A stretch of 64,000 bases of DNA from assembly GCA_038496445.1 (NCBI GenBank), contig JALMLS010000072.1, positions 1 to 64,000 on the forward strand, read 5' to 3'. This stretch comes from Trichosphaerium sp. ATCC 40318 (taxonomy: Eukaryota; Discosea; Flabellinia; Trichosidae). Under the pieces are notes generated by a model that had not been told where the DNA came from, did not search any database, and saw nothing but the letters and a program-made list of their open reading frames with translations. Shown here one piece after another: positions 1 through 12,465 of this stretch. Within the stretch, counting starts at the first letter, position 1. Every line of letters starts with the position of its first letter. The position numbers and the translations under genes are program-made.

Positions 1-2091
1 AGAGGTCCACCTATACACGCCATCTGAAAGCCTGTGACTACGCTGTTTGACACTTGTTGTAAATCTTCAATAACTAGCACACATACACTTAGCGCAACTG
101 CATTTTTTGCTATGATACAGTACCTTGACTGTCTTTATCATCAGTGGGTACAATTGGTACTTCGCGATCTATATCAAAGGCCTAGCGTATATACTTGAGA
201 AATAAAAGCCCACATAGCCAATCAACTTACCTTGAGCCAGTACGGCGTGTTTGCACAGGGCTGGAATCTCATTAATGAGTACATTTGGCCCGTTTTTATT
301 TGGGCCAAAGCACCACACTCTTGTGTAAAAGTTAGTTTGGTCCTCGGTTGATTCACTGTACTTGTCGTAGTAGTGTTCCCATGTCGTGCCAGCATCGGTG
401 AAAAGCGCCTTGATCTTCTCTATCGCTTCTTGCTGATGCGGTCCAGAACGGACAGCTTGCTTTATCACACTTCGTTCAGTCATCAGAAAGTTTCGTATGC
501 TACACACGGCACTTAGTAAAGTACTCAACCAGTCTAATGTTACAGCGTGAAAACAGGATGTGCATGTACCTATCTGGTAATGGGAATGCTTCCAGTGTCA
601 ATGTAGCTGCCCCGACATAGGCGTTGGCTTTGATGACGGTGGTTTTAGTGTCCTCTGGCTTTGGCCGTGAGAATAGTTTCCTTGAACCGGATAATAGGCT
701 CAGAAACAGAAATCGCAATTTTAGCGAATCTCTCCTTGAGTTGGTGCACACAGTGCTGATATAAACGTTCCATTAGATACATGTACGATGCTACTGCGCC
801 AAATTTACGGTACCATTAAATGAACCTCGCCGCTCGCCTGAATAATGTGTTCTCCGGTCTTCGTTATCTGAGTCTTGACTGACGAGTCTGCCTTGTTTAG
901 TAGCTCCATACCCGTACGTAACTTTGCCATTTCCTGAGGATTCTCGGCCTCTAAAGCGACACGCATAATAGCGGGTTGTTTGGTCATCATCTCACCGAAT
1001 ACAGCAGGGTTTGGGTGGGTTGAAAGCGAGGCTGTCTTCAAGATGTGCGAAGACAGTCCACTCACACCAGCAACACAGCCAGCGGGCACGGAATCGATGG
1101 GCTGCAGTCCCCTACCAACGTTATTAGGCAAACCAAGTACTTTACTAGTAAGTGCGGCATACCTGCCCATCAGCATGTATAAATCTTGAACACTGGCTTT
1201 CGTTCTATGCTCTGTTGGGTTAGCTGGGTCGTATGCTGGCGACAACACATCAATCTCCATCCCTATGTAGCCAGTTAAGTTGCATTAGGCGTATGTAGGG
1301 GGGTCACCACGCACTTTTTTTAAAACGCCACTAAACACTCTCACCATCGCCACGAATTGGTCTTGTTCTTCTTTTTCTTTCTCTGCTGGCTTCGCAGGGG
1401 CGATGGCAGCGCTGCTCCCAGCTGTGGCAGTGACCTTTGGAGTTGTTGTGTTGGTCGTTGTCCGTTCACCTCGTGGTTGCCGTGCACGCGCTATGGGTAC
1501 GTGTTAGTGACTGTTCGCTAATGTAAAGAGTCTAGTTCTGTACGCACCTGGGATAATGTTTTTGATGATGGAGTTTTGTCGTTTTGGAAAGACTTTTGAT
1601 ACATACGCAAACACAGGCGCTGTTTCGTCTCTGCTGCATGACGTTAACGATTTCCATGCATCAGGAAACTGCTCTTCACTGCCTGAAAATATAGCATTGA
1701 TGCGATGGGCTTGTGCCTCTATAGGGTCGGGTAGTTGCCGCACTATAGTGCGCAAGACTGCTCTTGCCAAAGGCAGCCATCTACATGCGCGTCAGTGCTT
1801 GTTGTTTTTACAAGGAGTGTGTTAATCCAATTATGTTCAGTACCTGCTCATAATCAACTTTACTACAGCGCTGTCATCCTTGGTCTTTGCCACATCATTC
1901 TTTGTAACGTTCAATTTGAGAGATGATACAACTTTGCTGAGCTTTGACATGTTCCTAAATAGAAGAGGATACAACTTAGATTTTCATTCTGAACTGATTG
2001 TGGCCTTGTTCTTGAGGCATTGTACCTTTGAGGAGCGACAGCATTGTATATGGTGTGTATAGGTCCCAGTACGAACTGCACAAACATTGGT
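1..2091. repeat. Left arm of a ~2.1 kb inverted repeat
   Basis: This arm is the reverse complement of 3707-5798, so a base at position x pairs with one near 5799 minus x. The arms are almost identical and differ mainly by single-base insertions or deletions, at about 256, 643 and 1260. The arm starts at the first base of the window, so its outer limit is unknown. The inner limit is about 2091, where the right arm changes to POLE2 sequence. The arms are separated by about 1.6 kb. Confidence 0.93.
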
Positions 2092-2180
2092 ACCGCTTTG
2101 GCTGTCGAAGCAAAGAAGATAAGCAAACCAATTGATTTTAATGATAGTGCGCACGTGACGGTCGTTTTTTTAAAAATGCG
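1..2180 (-). pseudogene. EFL1: EFL1/Ria1 fragment, inverted copy with frameshifts
   Basis: EFL1 is the EF-2-like GTPase that, with SBDS, releases the anti-association factor (Tif6/eIF6) from late 60S subunits. Read on the minus strand, this copy begins just upstream of the PMFVQFVLGP block and includes the domain II block ending in GEVHL. It then passes off the left edge. Relative to the matching copy at 3707-5798 it has at least three frame-breaking single-base changes: a lost G before the exon starting GMEID, an extra G before DTKTTV, and an extra A after IPALC. The 5' end stops near 2180, where POLE2 sequence begins, so the N-terminal GTP-binding domain is absent. It is either a decayed duplicate or a low-quality or misassembled contig end. 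Confidence 0.85.
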
Positions 2181-3706
2181 TTGTGTTGTAAGCTTCATAC
2201 CTATCACCCAGCACCAACTGGACAGGACTTGTGAGTACAAGGTGCGTAGAAAGAGTCTAAGGACGTACAGTGTTTGGTGTTGGGTCCAACCAAAGCGCGG
2301 TGGTCGTAATTCCACAAGATGCTCTTGTTTGTAGGTGCGAGGTGACCAGAGTGGATGACGGTTTGAACAACCTGCAGAAAACACGTCAGACAAAATGAAC
2401 CACACGAGGAAACAATTAAAATAAAGGCCAATAGAGGCGCGTTGTTGTTATTACCCTATCATGCACCTCGGCACTCTGTAGATCTTGTGTTTGCATGACA
2501 GTGTTGCGTCTTAGATCGTTTGCAAGGTTGGAACGGAATATCACAATCTTCTTTCCGGCGTACTCTAACCGACACGGATTTGTTGTGAACACTGCATTTG
2601 GCAACTTGGAGGTAATGGACGACGTAAACACGCCAGGAATAGGCGGTGAAGGCAAGACAGCGGGTACTAGAAGGCGCATTAATGATTGGAGATTGTACAA
2701 AACAAAAATTAAATCGCCTTCATCCATGTCGATAATGTGTACCTGGGTCGCTAGGTCCTGGAACAAAGATGTATTTGAGTAGCCTCATTGAAGGAAATTG
2801 TAGAATAATCTTGGCAAGTTCTTGAAATCCTTGTGTGAGGATAGCTGTGTTGGATCCTAACACAAATTGTGGGTGTTGCAATAATTACATTTGTTTTAAA
2901 CAATCATCCCACGTGGGGATGGATTATATGACGTACCAATTGGGATTGAGGTAAAGCTACCCATAAAGACAAAGCCACTTAGTTTCATACCAGAATCGTG
3001 CATCCCTCTAAACAGCAACCGTAGTTTTGCAATTACCTACATTTCGACATTAATAAACGCCCACAGAAAAAACATAAAAAAAACCCAAAAGATAGTTGTA
3101 AAGGTGTTGACAAGTATGCGGAATCTATGAGGTGATTGATTACCTCTGGTTTATCTAGCCAGACATCAGATAGGAATACGAGTTGATCCCATGTCTGTAT
3201 CAGTGCTTGCGCTAATTGGTGTGGTGTCGAGAGCCTCAGGAGATGGAGGTAAACTGAGTCTAGATACCACGATGCGGTGAGCTATTGGTTCCAAAATAAC
3301 AAGTCCTGGAAATTTAAAGTGGTACAAATTAAACAAATAATAAAAAATTGAGTGCAATGCACGCACGTGGAAATACGTTGTCTTGTGGGTCCAGTTTGCT
3401 TGTGCCAAAACCACACAGTTTTCAGTTACTAAAACGCTTCCATAGGTCTGAATGGTACATCGAAGTAAGCCAAAACTCATAAAGGGGTACACCTGTTGCA
3501 ATTGAACCATGTCGTGTCATGCTGTCTTGCAATGACTACAAAAGGCCAACACAACTACCAGGTACGTACACGTGTTCAATGTTTACCGGAATGCGTCCAT
3601 CGCAGTCTTCAAGCCAAAATTCATTCTCGCGTAGTTGGCTCAAGAAACCCATAACCAGAGCACTCTCTTTACTGCCAACAAGGAATTGATCGTGCGGAGC
3701 TATTTG
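2181..3706 (-). pseudogene. POLE2: POLE2 internal fragment, frameshifted duplicate
   Basis: This segment matches 18481-20010 inside the complete POLE2 gene at nearly every base. It lacks the N-terminal exons and the last coding exon. Single-base indels break the frame at several places relative to the intact copy: near 2298 in the WNYDHAL motif, near 3183 before LSDVWLD, near 3370 in DNVFHV, and near 3402 in the AQGK block. Several substitutions are also present. At 3706/3707 it is joined to the right EFL1 arm, and near 2181 to the left EFL1 copy. It cannot encode a working polymerase subunit. It is a duplicated fragment, or an assembly chimera. Confidence 0.85.
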
Positions 3707-5798
3707 ACCAATGTTTGTGCAGTTCGTACTGGGACCTATACACACCATATACAATGCTGTCGCTCCTCAAAGGTACAATGCCTCAAGAACAAGGCCACAA
3801 TCAGTTCAGAATGAAAATCTAAGTTGTATCCTCTTCTATTTAGGAACATGTCAAAGCTCAGCAAAGTTGTATCATCTCTCAAATTGAACGTTACAAAGAA
3901 TGATGTGGCAAAGACCAAGGATGACAGCGCTGTAGTAAAGTTGATTATGAGCAGGTACTGAACATAATTGGATTAACACACTCCTTGTAAAAACAACAAG
4001 CACTGACGCGCATGTAGATGGCTGCCTTTGGCAAGAGCAGTCTTGCGCACTATAGTGCGGCAACTACCCGACCCTATAGAGGCACAAGCCCATCGCATCA
4101 ATGCTATATTTTCAGGCAGTGAAGAGCAGTTTCCTGATGCATGGAAATCGTTAACGTCATGCAGCAGAGACGAAACAGCGCCTGTGTTTGCGTATGTATC
4201 AAAAGTCTTTCCAAAACGACAAAACTCCATCATCAAAAACATTATCCCAGGTGCGTACAGAACTAGACTCTTTACATTAGCGAACAGTCACTAACACGTA
4301 CCCATAGCGCGTGCACGGCAACCACGAGGTGAACGGACAACGACCAACACAACAACTCCAAAGGTCACTGCCACAGCTGGGAGCAGCGCTGCCATCGCCC
4401 CTGCGAAGCCAGCAGAGAAAGAAAAAGAAGAACAAGACCAATTCGTGGCGATGGTGAGAGTGTTTAGTGGCGTTTTAAAAAAAGTGCGTGGTGACCCCCC
4501 TACATACGCCTAATGCAACTTAACTGGCTACATAGGGGATGGAGATTGATGTGTTGTCGCCAGCATACGACCCAGCTAACCCAACAGAGCATAGAACGAA
4601 AGCCAGTGTTCAAGATTTATACATGCTGATGGGCAGGTATGCCGCACTTACTAGTAAAGTACTTGGTTTGCCTAATAACGTTGGTAGGGGACTGCAACCC
4701 ATCGATTCCGTGCCCGCTGGCTGTGTTGCTGGTGTGAGTGGACTGTCTTCGCACATCTTGAAGACAGCCTCGCTTTCAACCCACCCAAACCCTGCTGTAT
4801 TCGGTGAGATGATGACCAAACAACCCGCTATTATGCGTGTCGCTTTAGAGGCCGAGAATCCTCAGGAAATGGCAAAGTTACGTACGGGTATGGAGCTGCT
4901 AAATAAGGCAGACTCGTCAGTCAAGACTCAGATAACGAAGACCGGAGAACACATTATTCAGGCGAGCGGCGAGGTTCATTTAATGGTACCGTAAATTTGG
5001 CGCAGTAGCATCGTACATGTATCTAATGGAACGTTTATATCAGCACTGTGTGCACCAACTCAAGGAGAGATTCGCTAAAATTGCGATTTCTGTTTCTGAG
5101 CCTATTATCCGGTTCAAGGAAACTATTCTCACGGCCAAAGCCAGAGACACTAAAACCACCGTCATCAAAGCCAACGCCTATGTCGGGGCAGCTACATTGA
5201 CACTGGAAGCATTCCCATTACCAGATAGGTACATGCACATCCTGTTTTCACGCTGTAACATTAGACTGGTTGAGTACTTTACTAAGTGCCGTGTGTAGCA
5301 TACGAAACTTTCTGATGACTGAACGAAGTGTGATAAAGCAAGCTGTCCGTTCTGGACCGCATCAGCAAGAAGCGATAGAGAAGATCAAGGCGCTTTTCAC
5401 CGATGCTGGCACGACATGGGAACACTACTACGACAAGTACAGTGAATCAACCGAGGACCAAACTAACTTTTACACAAGAGTGTGGTGCTTTGGCCCAAAT
5501 AAAAACGGGCCAAATGTACTCATTAATGAGATTCCAGCCCTGTGCAACACGCCGTACTGGCTCAAGGTAAGTTGATTGGCTATGTGGGCTTTTATTTCTC
5601 AAGTATATACGCTAGGCCTTTGATATAGATCGCGAAGTACCAATTGTACCCACTGATGATAAAGACAGTCAAGGTACTGTATCATAGCAAAAAAAATGCA
5701 GTTGCGCTAAGTGTATGTGTGCTAGTTATTGAAGATTTACAACAAGTGTCAAACAGCGTAGTCACAGGCTTTCAGATGGCGTGTATAGGTGGACCTCT
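3707..5798. repeat. Right arm of the ~2.1 kb inverted repeat
   Basis: This arm is the reverse complement of 1-2091. The inner boundary lies at about 3707, where POLE2 sequence (also found at 20001-20011) switches abruptly to EFL1 sequence, with only one or two shared bases at the joint. The EFL1 frame is open in this arm. Confidence 0.93.
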
Positions 5799-6632
5799 CA
5801 TGGAAGAACCCATGGCAGGTGTATGTATTGTAGTAAAGGATTTGCAATTGTTTGGAGGAGGGGCGGACAAGGGCCCTCTCGTAGGTGAGTACTGACACCT
5901 CTGGCAGTTTTTTTTTCTTTCAGTTTGACTTACGTTGTGCAAACAGGACAGCTCATTGCTACAATGAAAGTTGCCACCAAAAAGGCATTTCTCTGTCACG
6001 AACAGCGATTATTGGAGCTCATGCTGGACGCACATGTGTACATTAGCGATGGTACGCAGCTGTCAAAAAACGAGACATGTTTTGTCTGGTTCTATAAAAA
6101 GTTGAATCTCATTTCATCTTATTTCAATGTCAGATTCATACAAGGGTGCTACCTTCGAAGTGTTAAGGCGTAGGAGAGCAAAAATTCTTGTAGACGAAAT
6201 GAAGGAAGGCAGTAATCATATTTCGCATGTTCACGCATTGTTACCTCAAGCAGAAGCTTTTGGGTTCGCAGCAGGTTTGTCGCTCCCACTACTAGATAAA
6301 CGTTCACTAATTCACGCACGTCCGTAGAATTGTTTACTAAAACATCTGGTGCTGCAAGTGCTCATTTGGCGTTCTATGGTTGGACCATGTTGGACACAGG
6401 TAACGAAGTCATTTCCATTGTTTTTTTTTGTTTTACCTCACCTTCTGTAGATCCCAACTTTGTGCCAACAACAGAAGATGAACTAGAAGAACACGGCGAA
6501 GGTATAGGGTCCATAACACCAAACATAGCTCGCGAGTACATTGACAAAGTGAGAAGAAGGAAAGGTCTACCAGTCAAAGAAAAGCTTGTTGATGGTGCAG
6601 ATAAACAACGAACGCACAGTCGTAAAAGATAA
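3711..6632 (+). CDS. EFL1: Elongation-factor-like GTPase 1, N-terminally truncated
   Basis: The C-terminal two thirds of EFL1 are present and open through several introns: MFVQFVLGP, WLPLARAVLR, the domain II block (QFVAMVRVFSG, LYMLMGRY, VPAGCVAGV), GEVHL with LKERFAKI, the domain IV/V block GFQMACIGGPLMEEP, EEMKEG-like VDEMKEGSN, and a C-terminus ending in EKQRT-like DKQRTHSRKR. These match the family in order and spacing. What is missing is domain I: no P-loop or NKxD motif is encoded, because sequence upstream of 3707 belongs to POLE2. The first usable ATG is the family-internal Met at 3711. Either a full-length gene exists elsewhere, or the locus is rearranged or misassembled. If translated, this product could not bind GTP through the usual domain. 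Confidence 0.85.
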
Positions 6633-6875
6633 CGAAACAACCACCTGCCTCATCCTAACAATTTACAATAAATCACGTGTTAGTTGGCTTTTGTATTTTT
6701 TTTTTTGTTTCCAAGGCTAGGCCTCTATCTCCAAACAGCTTGTACTCTCACATGTGTGCACTACGTACCATAAAAACGTTGACTTTAAATCCATCAAAAA
6801 CTCCCAGTGGGAGCTGTAAACAGCAACAGCTTCTCAACACGCCAAACGTAGCCACGCGTTTATTGTCTAACCCTC

Positions 6876-8988
6876 ATGTCATCTAAACGAAGACGCAGCT
6901 TTAGTAATCAGGGTAAAGGAGAGCCAAAATGGCTACGACCACCAGTACAAGGTAATAAACGCCGATTTGGCCGATTGCAGTTTGGTTACAAAATAACTGT
7001 AGAATTTACACAATAATTGCTTAGGGCCATCACCACAAGCACGTTGCGCGCATACAACGACTTTTGTAGATGGTAGTCTGTACGTATTTGGAGGTACGAC
7101 GAGTGTACGCATACGTACCAACTTACGCTATTTAAAAGGATGGAACGGCAAATTCATGCTTAACGATGTTTACATTTTACAGCCTGTCAAGGGTACGCCA
7201 CAACGAACCCCCAATATTAACGCAACGAAACTAATGAATGCGTGTGCAGATTCATCAATGACTTGCACATGGACACGCCCAAAAGTATCTGGCTCCATAC
7301 CACAGCCGCGTGCAGGGCACACGGTAGTGTTGGTGGACAATAAACTAATGCTGTGGGGCGGCGGCGATGGAGAAAACTACTTGAACGATTTGTCCGTCTT
7401 TGATGTCGACACGGCCAGCTGGACAAACGCTTACACAGGCACGTACCAACTCAGCATGTAACAACGAAAAAAATGAACCCTTTGAAGAGCTCGATACGTA
7501 TATATCTCGTGTCACGTGCCCAGCTCGTTACGCGCCACACCACTAACACCTAGTAGCTGGTACATCGCCTTGCGCACGCTCACGTCACAGCGCATGCATC
7601 AAGGGTACCCACATGTATGTAATTGCCGGTGGTGGCGATAATGGAGGTGTGCACAATGACGTTTATGTTCTCGACACAGAAACAATGTCGTGGACGCGAC
7701 CACCCACCAAGGTACAACATAACCCTCTTGTTCAAAAAAACCCAAACCGTTTTTTTTTTGTTTACTGACTAACCACAGGGCATTGCGCCCATCGCGCGTT
7801 GGGGACATTCAACAACGTTTGTTGGTGATAACCTCATTGTATTTGGTGGCCATGATGGCACACGCATGTTAAACGACATTAACATCCTCAACACTGTGCG
7901 TCCCTCTTTTTTTATTAGCTACATACACTTCTTGAACGACCTCCACGAACTCAATTGGATTACGCTTAGAAAACAATGACCTGGAGCCAACCGCCACCAT
8001 ACGAACAAAACGATGAACACCCGTCCCCTCGAGCAGGACACAGCGCAACTTACGTTTCATTGGGTGACGTCAACAAACTCCTCATTTTCGGAGGTGGTGA
8101 TGGCAATAAGATCTACAACGATATTTACTTTCTCGATCTCGACGATTTCAAGTGGAGCAGACCCAAGGTAAAGGGTCCTTTGCCTGCTGCAAGATGCGCG
8201 CACACGGCAGACCTGGTAAATGGAAAACTCATCGTTTTTGGTACGTTACTTGTTCGCACATCCTACGTCCTTCTCTTTTCCGCTCACTACCTACTCGATA
8301 GGCGGAGGAGACGGTAGCAGACGCTTCAAAGACATCTACGTACTAAACACCGAACGGTTGTTGCGGTCCCACGAACCGAATAGATTCAAACCTAAAATGT
8401 CTTCTGGAAACAAACTGTCATTGGCTGGCAAGGCTGAAGAATCAAGTGGTACGAATTACTATTTTTTAATTCCTGTCTTGGCCAAGAATCCTTATTTTAA
8501 TCCTAATGCGCCTTTCACCAATAGGAGACATCACGTGTTGGCTTTCAAAGATTGGAATGGCGCGCTACGCGGATAATTTCATAAAACAGGAGATTGATCA
8601 ATCTGTTTTGCCCTTCCTCACCGAAGACCACCTGTTGAGGGTACTCAAAATCCCTACGCTTGGTGCGCGCATCAAAATTATGAACGCGATCGTAGCAATG
8701 CGCAAACAACTCAACCAAAATCAAAACTTGGCGCAAGCGTCAACGCAAACTGACCAACCACGGCCTCGTGGTGCGGTCAATAAACAGCCACAAAGACAAG
8801 TGCAACAAGCAGATAAGGATGACATGGAACAATTGATAAAAGAGTTGAATAGGGCGGCAACAATCCTTGCGGATACCATGACTCGCGTCTCGGCATTAGT
8901 AAAGTCACAGCCACAACCCTCCAACGGCAAAGCGACCCCTTCCACTGTCGCCACTGAAGCGACCAATGGGCCACAAAGCCAAACGTAA
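6876..8988 (+). CDS. Kelch-repeat protein with C-terminal SAM domain
   Basis: After a short basic N-terminus (MSSKRRRSFS) come at least five kelch units with the double-glycine motif: YVFGG, LWGGGDG, VIAGGGDNGG, VFGGHDG, IFGGGDG and a last GGGDG. Each is followed by an N-D-x-Y/F-x-L-D strand. This is a beta-propeller. After a linker, a SAM domain follows (ARYADNFIKQEID, LLRVLKIPTLGARIKI), then a Gln/Thr-rich tail. Kelch-SAM proteins usually act as adaptors, but the partner cannot be predicted here. Several introns are short with GTAC donors. The junction around 7440-7590 could not be resolved cleanly and may use a GC-AG intron. The gene lies 243 bp downstream of EFL1 on the same strand. Confidence 0.88.
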
Positions 8989-9184
8989 CGCTGGTTTTAA
9001 AAAAAAAGTAAGATTGTAGATATAGTAAAGGCCTTTAGCGTATACTCTAAGACAATAATCTATTTCACAACCGGTTGGTTAGCGTTGGTTTGCTGTGGAC
9101 GGTGTATTGTTAAGTAAGGTTTGACCAATCTTGAGAGTTTTCACTGTTGTTTTCTCAACACCCCAACATCCCATAAACCACAAA

Positions 9185-10283
9185 ATGGCCCTCAGTCAAC
9201 AAGCTGTACAGAAGCAGCTCGAAAATATGGTCAGCTTCATGAAAAATGAGGCTAAAGAGAAAGCGAAAGAGATCGCTGTGAAAGCAGAGGGAGAGTTCAC
9301 AGAAGAGAAGGCGAGGCTTGTACAAGCACAAAAATTAAAAATTATGAATGACTTCAAGCGTCGTGAGCAAAAAGTCGAAGTAGCGAAGAAGATGTACGTG
9401 TAGTGATAATTATTGCCAAAACCACTGATTGTAGCGCTAAACAAAACCCGTAGCGCATTTTCGAACGAAAAGAACAGAGCGCGTCTTAAGAAGCTTAAAG
9501 CACGCGAAGAGGTAATGACAACAATTCAAAACCAACTTCACTGCGTAATTTGACCCAACAAACGCGTAGGGCCTATTGAGCATCTTCGAAGACACAAAAC
9601 AGAGTCTACTAGAGTTAACAGCAGACAAAGCCAAGTACACAGAGTTGCTCAAGAAAATCCTGACTCAAGTACGCACCACAGCCCCATTTTAATTTTACAA
9701 GCCTTTCTAATGAGAAAAAAAAATCTAGGGTGCCCTCAAAATGGACGAAGAGAATCTGTCGGTGAAATGTCGTGAAGTAGACAAATCCCTTGTCGAGTCC
9801 CTACTATCTCAAGTTGCTGATACTGTCCAATCAGAACACAAACTAAAGGTGACATTCAAACTCGAAGACACTTTTTTGGCTCCACCACCAGACCCAAACC
9901 AACAACAAACAAGAACATGGTAAACATACATTTTCACTTTAGCTGTAAAAAAGGACTCAAAAAAAACTCAAAAAACTACATTTTGACACACGCTTCCAAA
10001 AACTCACACTTTGGTAGTTACGGTGGTGTACAAATCTCCAGCAGCAATGGTAAAATCGTAGTTAACAACACTTTGGATGCCAGGTAATTTACAAACTATT
10101 GTTTGCGCTAAAAGAAAGAGACGAAGGGGTGATTGCCATAAAAACCCCAGACGTTCCATTTACAAAACGGAAAAAACACGAAAATCAGCTAACAAACCCT
10201 GTAGGTTATCCATTGCTTGTGAAATTGCACTTCCTGAAATTCGTGCTCTCTTGTTCGGTCGCGCAGACAGAGGCAACATCTAA
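9185..10283 (+). CDS. VMA4: V-type H+-ATPase subunit E
   Basis: This is the peripheral-stalk subunit E of the vacuolar proton pump, which links the V1 motor to V0. The N-terminus (MALSQQAVQKQLENMVSFM), the long charged coiled coil (KAKEIAVKAEGEF, EEKARLV, KLKIMNDFKRRE, ARLKKLKARE), the middle block with VKCREVD and the C-terminal DARLSIACEIALPEIRALLFG ending all match the family in order. There are about five short introns, with GTACG donors. Expected family length is about 225 residues, and the exons add up to about that. The ATG at 9185 starts the conserved MALS N-terminus. Confidence 0.93.
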
Positions 10284-10625
10284 GGGTCGTTTTGAAAACC
10301 ACACGGAAGCAAAAATGCTGTTTTTGACCTTGTAAAAAAGAAACAAGACAATAAATATTACATAGCCTCCCTGCACAAATGTTTTGTAGGGCAACCACGT
10401 GCATCACACGTTAAAAGTGCGCATGAAGTAAGACACAAAGGAGTGCAGGCAATATTATTTTATTGGCTTTTGTACAAAATGTGTGCTAGGTAGGCACGGT
10501 ACATCTTTCCGAGCGTATCTTGCGTAGGTGATGATTAATAAGCCATTTATTTTTTCTTGCTGGCCTATTACGGAGTGAGAAATAGCCTTGGTGCGTGCGA
10601 AATGCCGCAAACAAATAGAGCAGCG
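10284..10625. other. Convergent intergenic region, no gene seen
   Basis: This 342 bp stretch lies between the stop codons of V-ATPase E (plus) and the E2 gene (minus). It is AT-rich, with AATAAA-like sequence near 10352 and TTTTATTGG-like sequence near 10460, as expected of two facing 3' UTRs. No open frame or RNA structure was recognised. Confidence 0.6.
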
Positions 10626-11462
10626 TTAGCGTACGTATTTCTTTGTCCATTCCTTGACCGTTTTGTTAAATGCACTCTTGTTCGTGCGGTACTGTACAGC
10701 CACAGTCTCTTCGAGAGGGGAGTCTAGGTTTTTGTTAAATAACAAAAAGGGAAATGTTTTATAGTTGTTGTGCTGTTAAAAGCAAGTAAAAAAAAAAAAA
10801 GAGCATTACAAAAAATAGTACGCACCAACGTTTGGTTCGGCGAGCATTTGGCGTATGGTAGCGAGCACTAAAGGTGAGTTGGTATATAAAGCATATTCGT
10901 AGTAATTAAAGGCATACCATCACTGATTTTTAATTGAGGACTCCAAGAGTTACCAAGGATTTCAGCGCAAATTTGTCCGTCTAAAAAACTCGTTTAGCGT
11001 GCGAAATCATAAACGATTTTCACGGAAAGAACCATATATACAAACCTTTTTGACGTATGTTTGGGTGGTAAGTCTTGGTTAAGAACGTAACCTAAAATTG
11101 TTGGTTAACACAAAAACGTTTGGCTTTCGTTTAAAACAACTCCAAAAACTTCTTTGGCGTTTCTAACCTCTGGAGGTTTAAATGGATACTCGCTCGGTAC
11201 TGCGAGTTGTATGCTGAAGGTTCCTTTCTCGTATGGCGAGTCTGGCTACGCAGGTTTAGATCAGATGTTAAAACTTATGGTAGTAACCGTACAGGCCCTT
11301 TAATAGTGCACTTCCAGCTGTAAAGATTCTCCCCATCCAGGTCCGTTGTTGCCCATGGGATAGGCGAGGTCTTGAGCAATTTGTACTCCTGCAATCCACC
11401 AGTAAACAATTGACAAGCGCCGGTAGCGAATTTACCTTTTGAAGTCTTCTTTGTGCTGTCAT
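10626..11462 (-). CDS. Ubiquitin-conjugating enzyme E2
   Basis: This is a class I E2 that carries ubiquitin (or a ubiquitin-like protein) as a thioester and passes it on with an E3. Reading the minus strand through several short introns gives the N-terminal helix MTAQRRLQKEY, the beta strand with LYSWKCTIKGP, then SPYEKGTFSIQL, EYPFKPPE, the catalytic-cysteine region GQICAEIL followed by WSPQLKISD, and a C-terminal helix ending TVKEWTKKYVR. The catalytic Cys is visible in GQIC. The C-terminus resembles UBE2D/E/L-type cores, but no subfamily can be assigned safely. The gene is divergent from the SLX9-like gene, with 139 bp between the start codons. Confidence 0.88.
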
Positions 11463-11601
11463 CTGTGTAACGTTGTGAGCACTGAAAACCGAAGCAACTT
11501 GACTGGCCTACAAAAAATGACGCGAGACAAAAAAAAAGAGCAAACTATCATTTCGCTAAAACACTGCCAATAATCAAACCCCTACCTCCTTGGTTCTCAA
11601 T

Positions 11602-12234
11602 ATGCCTAGACGAGCCTCAAAAAAACGAATACAGCAAGTTGTACAATCTCAAACAAAACAACCACCAGCTTTTGCCGTGAAGAGCAGTAACATAAAGAAA
11701 AAGAAGAGAAAACGCGAAGGAGAGAGGAAATTGCTGTTAGAAAGTACGTTTTCACCTTGTAGTCATTGCATACGCCAAATTATGGCCTTGAACGCGTTGT
11801 GACGTTGTTTGTACTGTTGAGAAATTAATAGTTATGTTTTAAGAATTGGCGTTACAAAAACTTGAAGAGCGCAAGTTAAAGGGTGGTGATGACATTGACG
11901 TTGGTACGTGACAACACATTTTTTTTGTATCAAATTGACACATGTGTCCTTAGGATCAATGGAAGATCCTCTCGTCGACGTTTTGCGTAAACGTAGAATA
12001 CCTGTGCGACAGCAACAATCTGCCCAGGCTGCGCGAAGAGATATATTGGCGTCAGGTTAGTTGCATTTAGACAAATACATTTGATACTAACGTACAACCC
12101 TATCTGTAGAGCAAAAGCAGTACCAGGCAGTGTTGAATCACCAATCGTTCAAATCAGATCCGTTTGCAACTATACAAATGCATCTACGGAACAAGGTAGC
12201 CGCACAGCGTAAAGAAATTTTCAACGAGGAATGA
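11602..12234 (+). CDS. SLX9-like ribosome-biogenesis protein
   Basis: A small, highly basic protein encoded in four exons. The N-terminus is MPRRASKKRIQQVV, followed by the Lys/Arg run IKKKKRKREGERK, which could be a nucleolar signal. The C-terminal segment, roughly YQAVLNHQSFKSDPFATIQMHL, matches the pattern at the end of Slx9 proteins: a hydrophobic helix, then N-P/D-P-F-x-x-I-x-x-H-L. Slx9 assists export and maturation of pre-40S particles. The call rests on this tail, length (about 150 residues) and composition, so it is tentative. The conserved ATG at 11602 is preferred; no in-frame ATG lies just upstream. Confidence 0.5.
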
Positions 12235-12465
12235 TGACATGTCTGTCACATTCAATTCCCAGACTGAAATTGTACTATAAAAATAACTTGTACAACAGTG
12301 CCTTTACTGAGTAGCTGTACCACGCAAAGCAAGCATAATGTATTAACCTGCGTTGACTTTTCTTGACCGAATTGCATTTTTTTGATCTTTTAAAGCATCT
12401 ACGCCACTGCAAAGCGCATTTACGAACGTCACTTTTACCGACTTGTATAACCACAAAACCTCACC

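Noticed and set aside
2416-2782. Overlapping open frames on both strands of the POLE2 fragment (and again at 18716-19082)
   Set aside because: The minus frame is the POLE2 coding frame; the plus frame is its mirror and has no family match.
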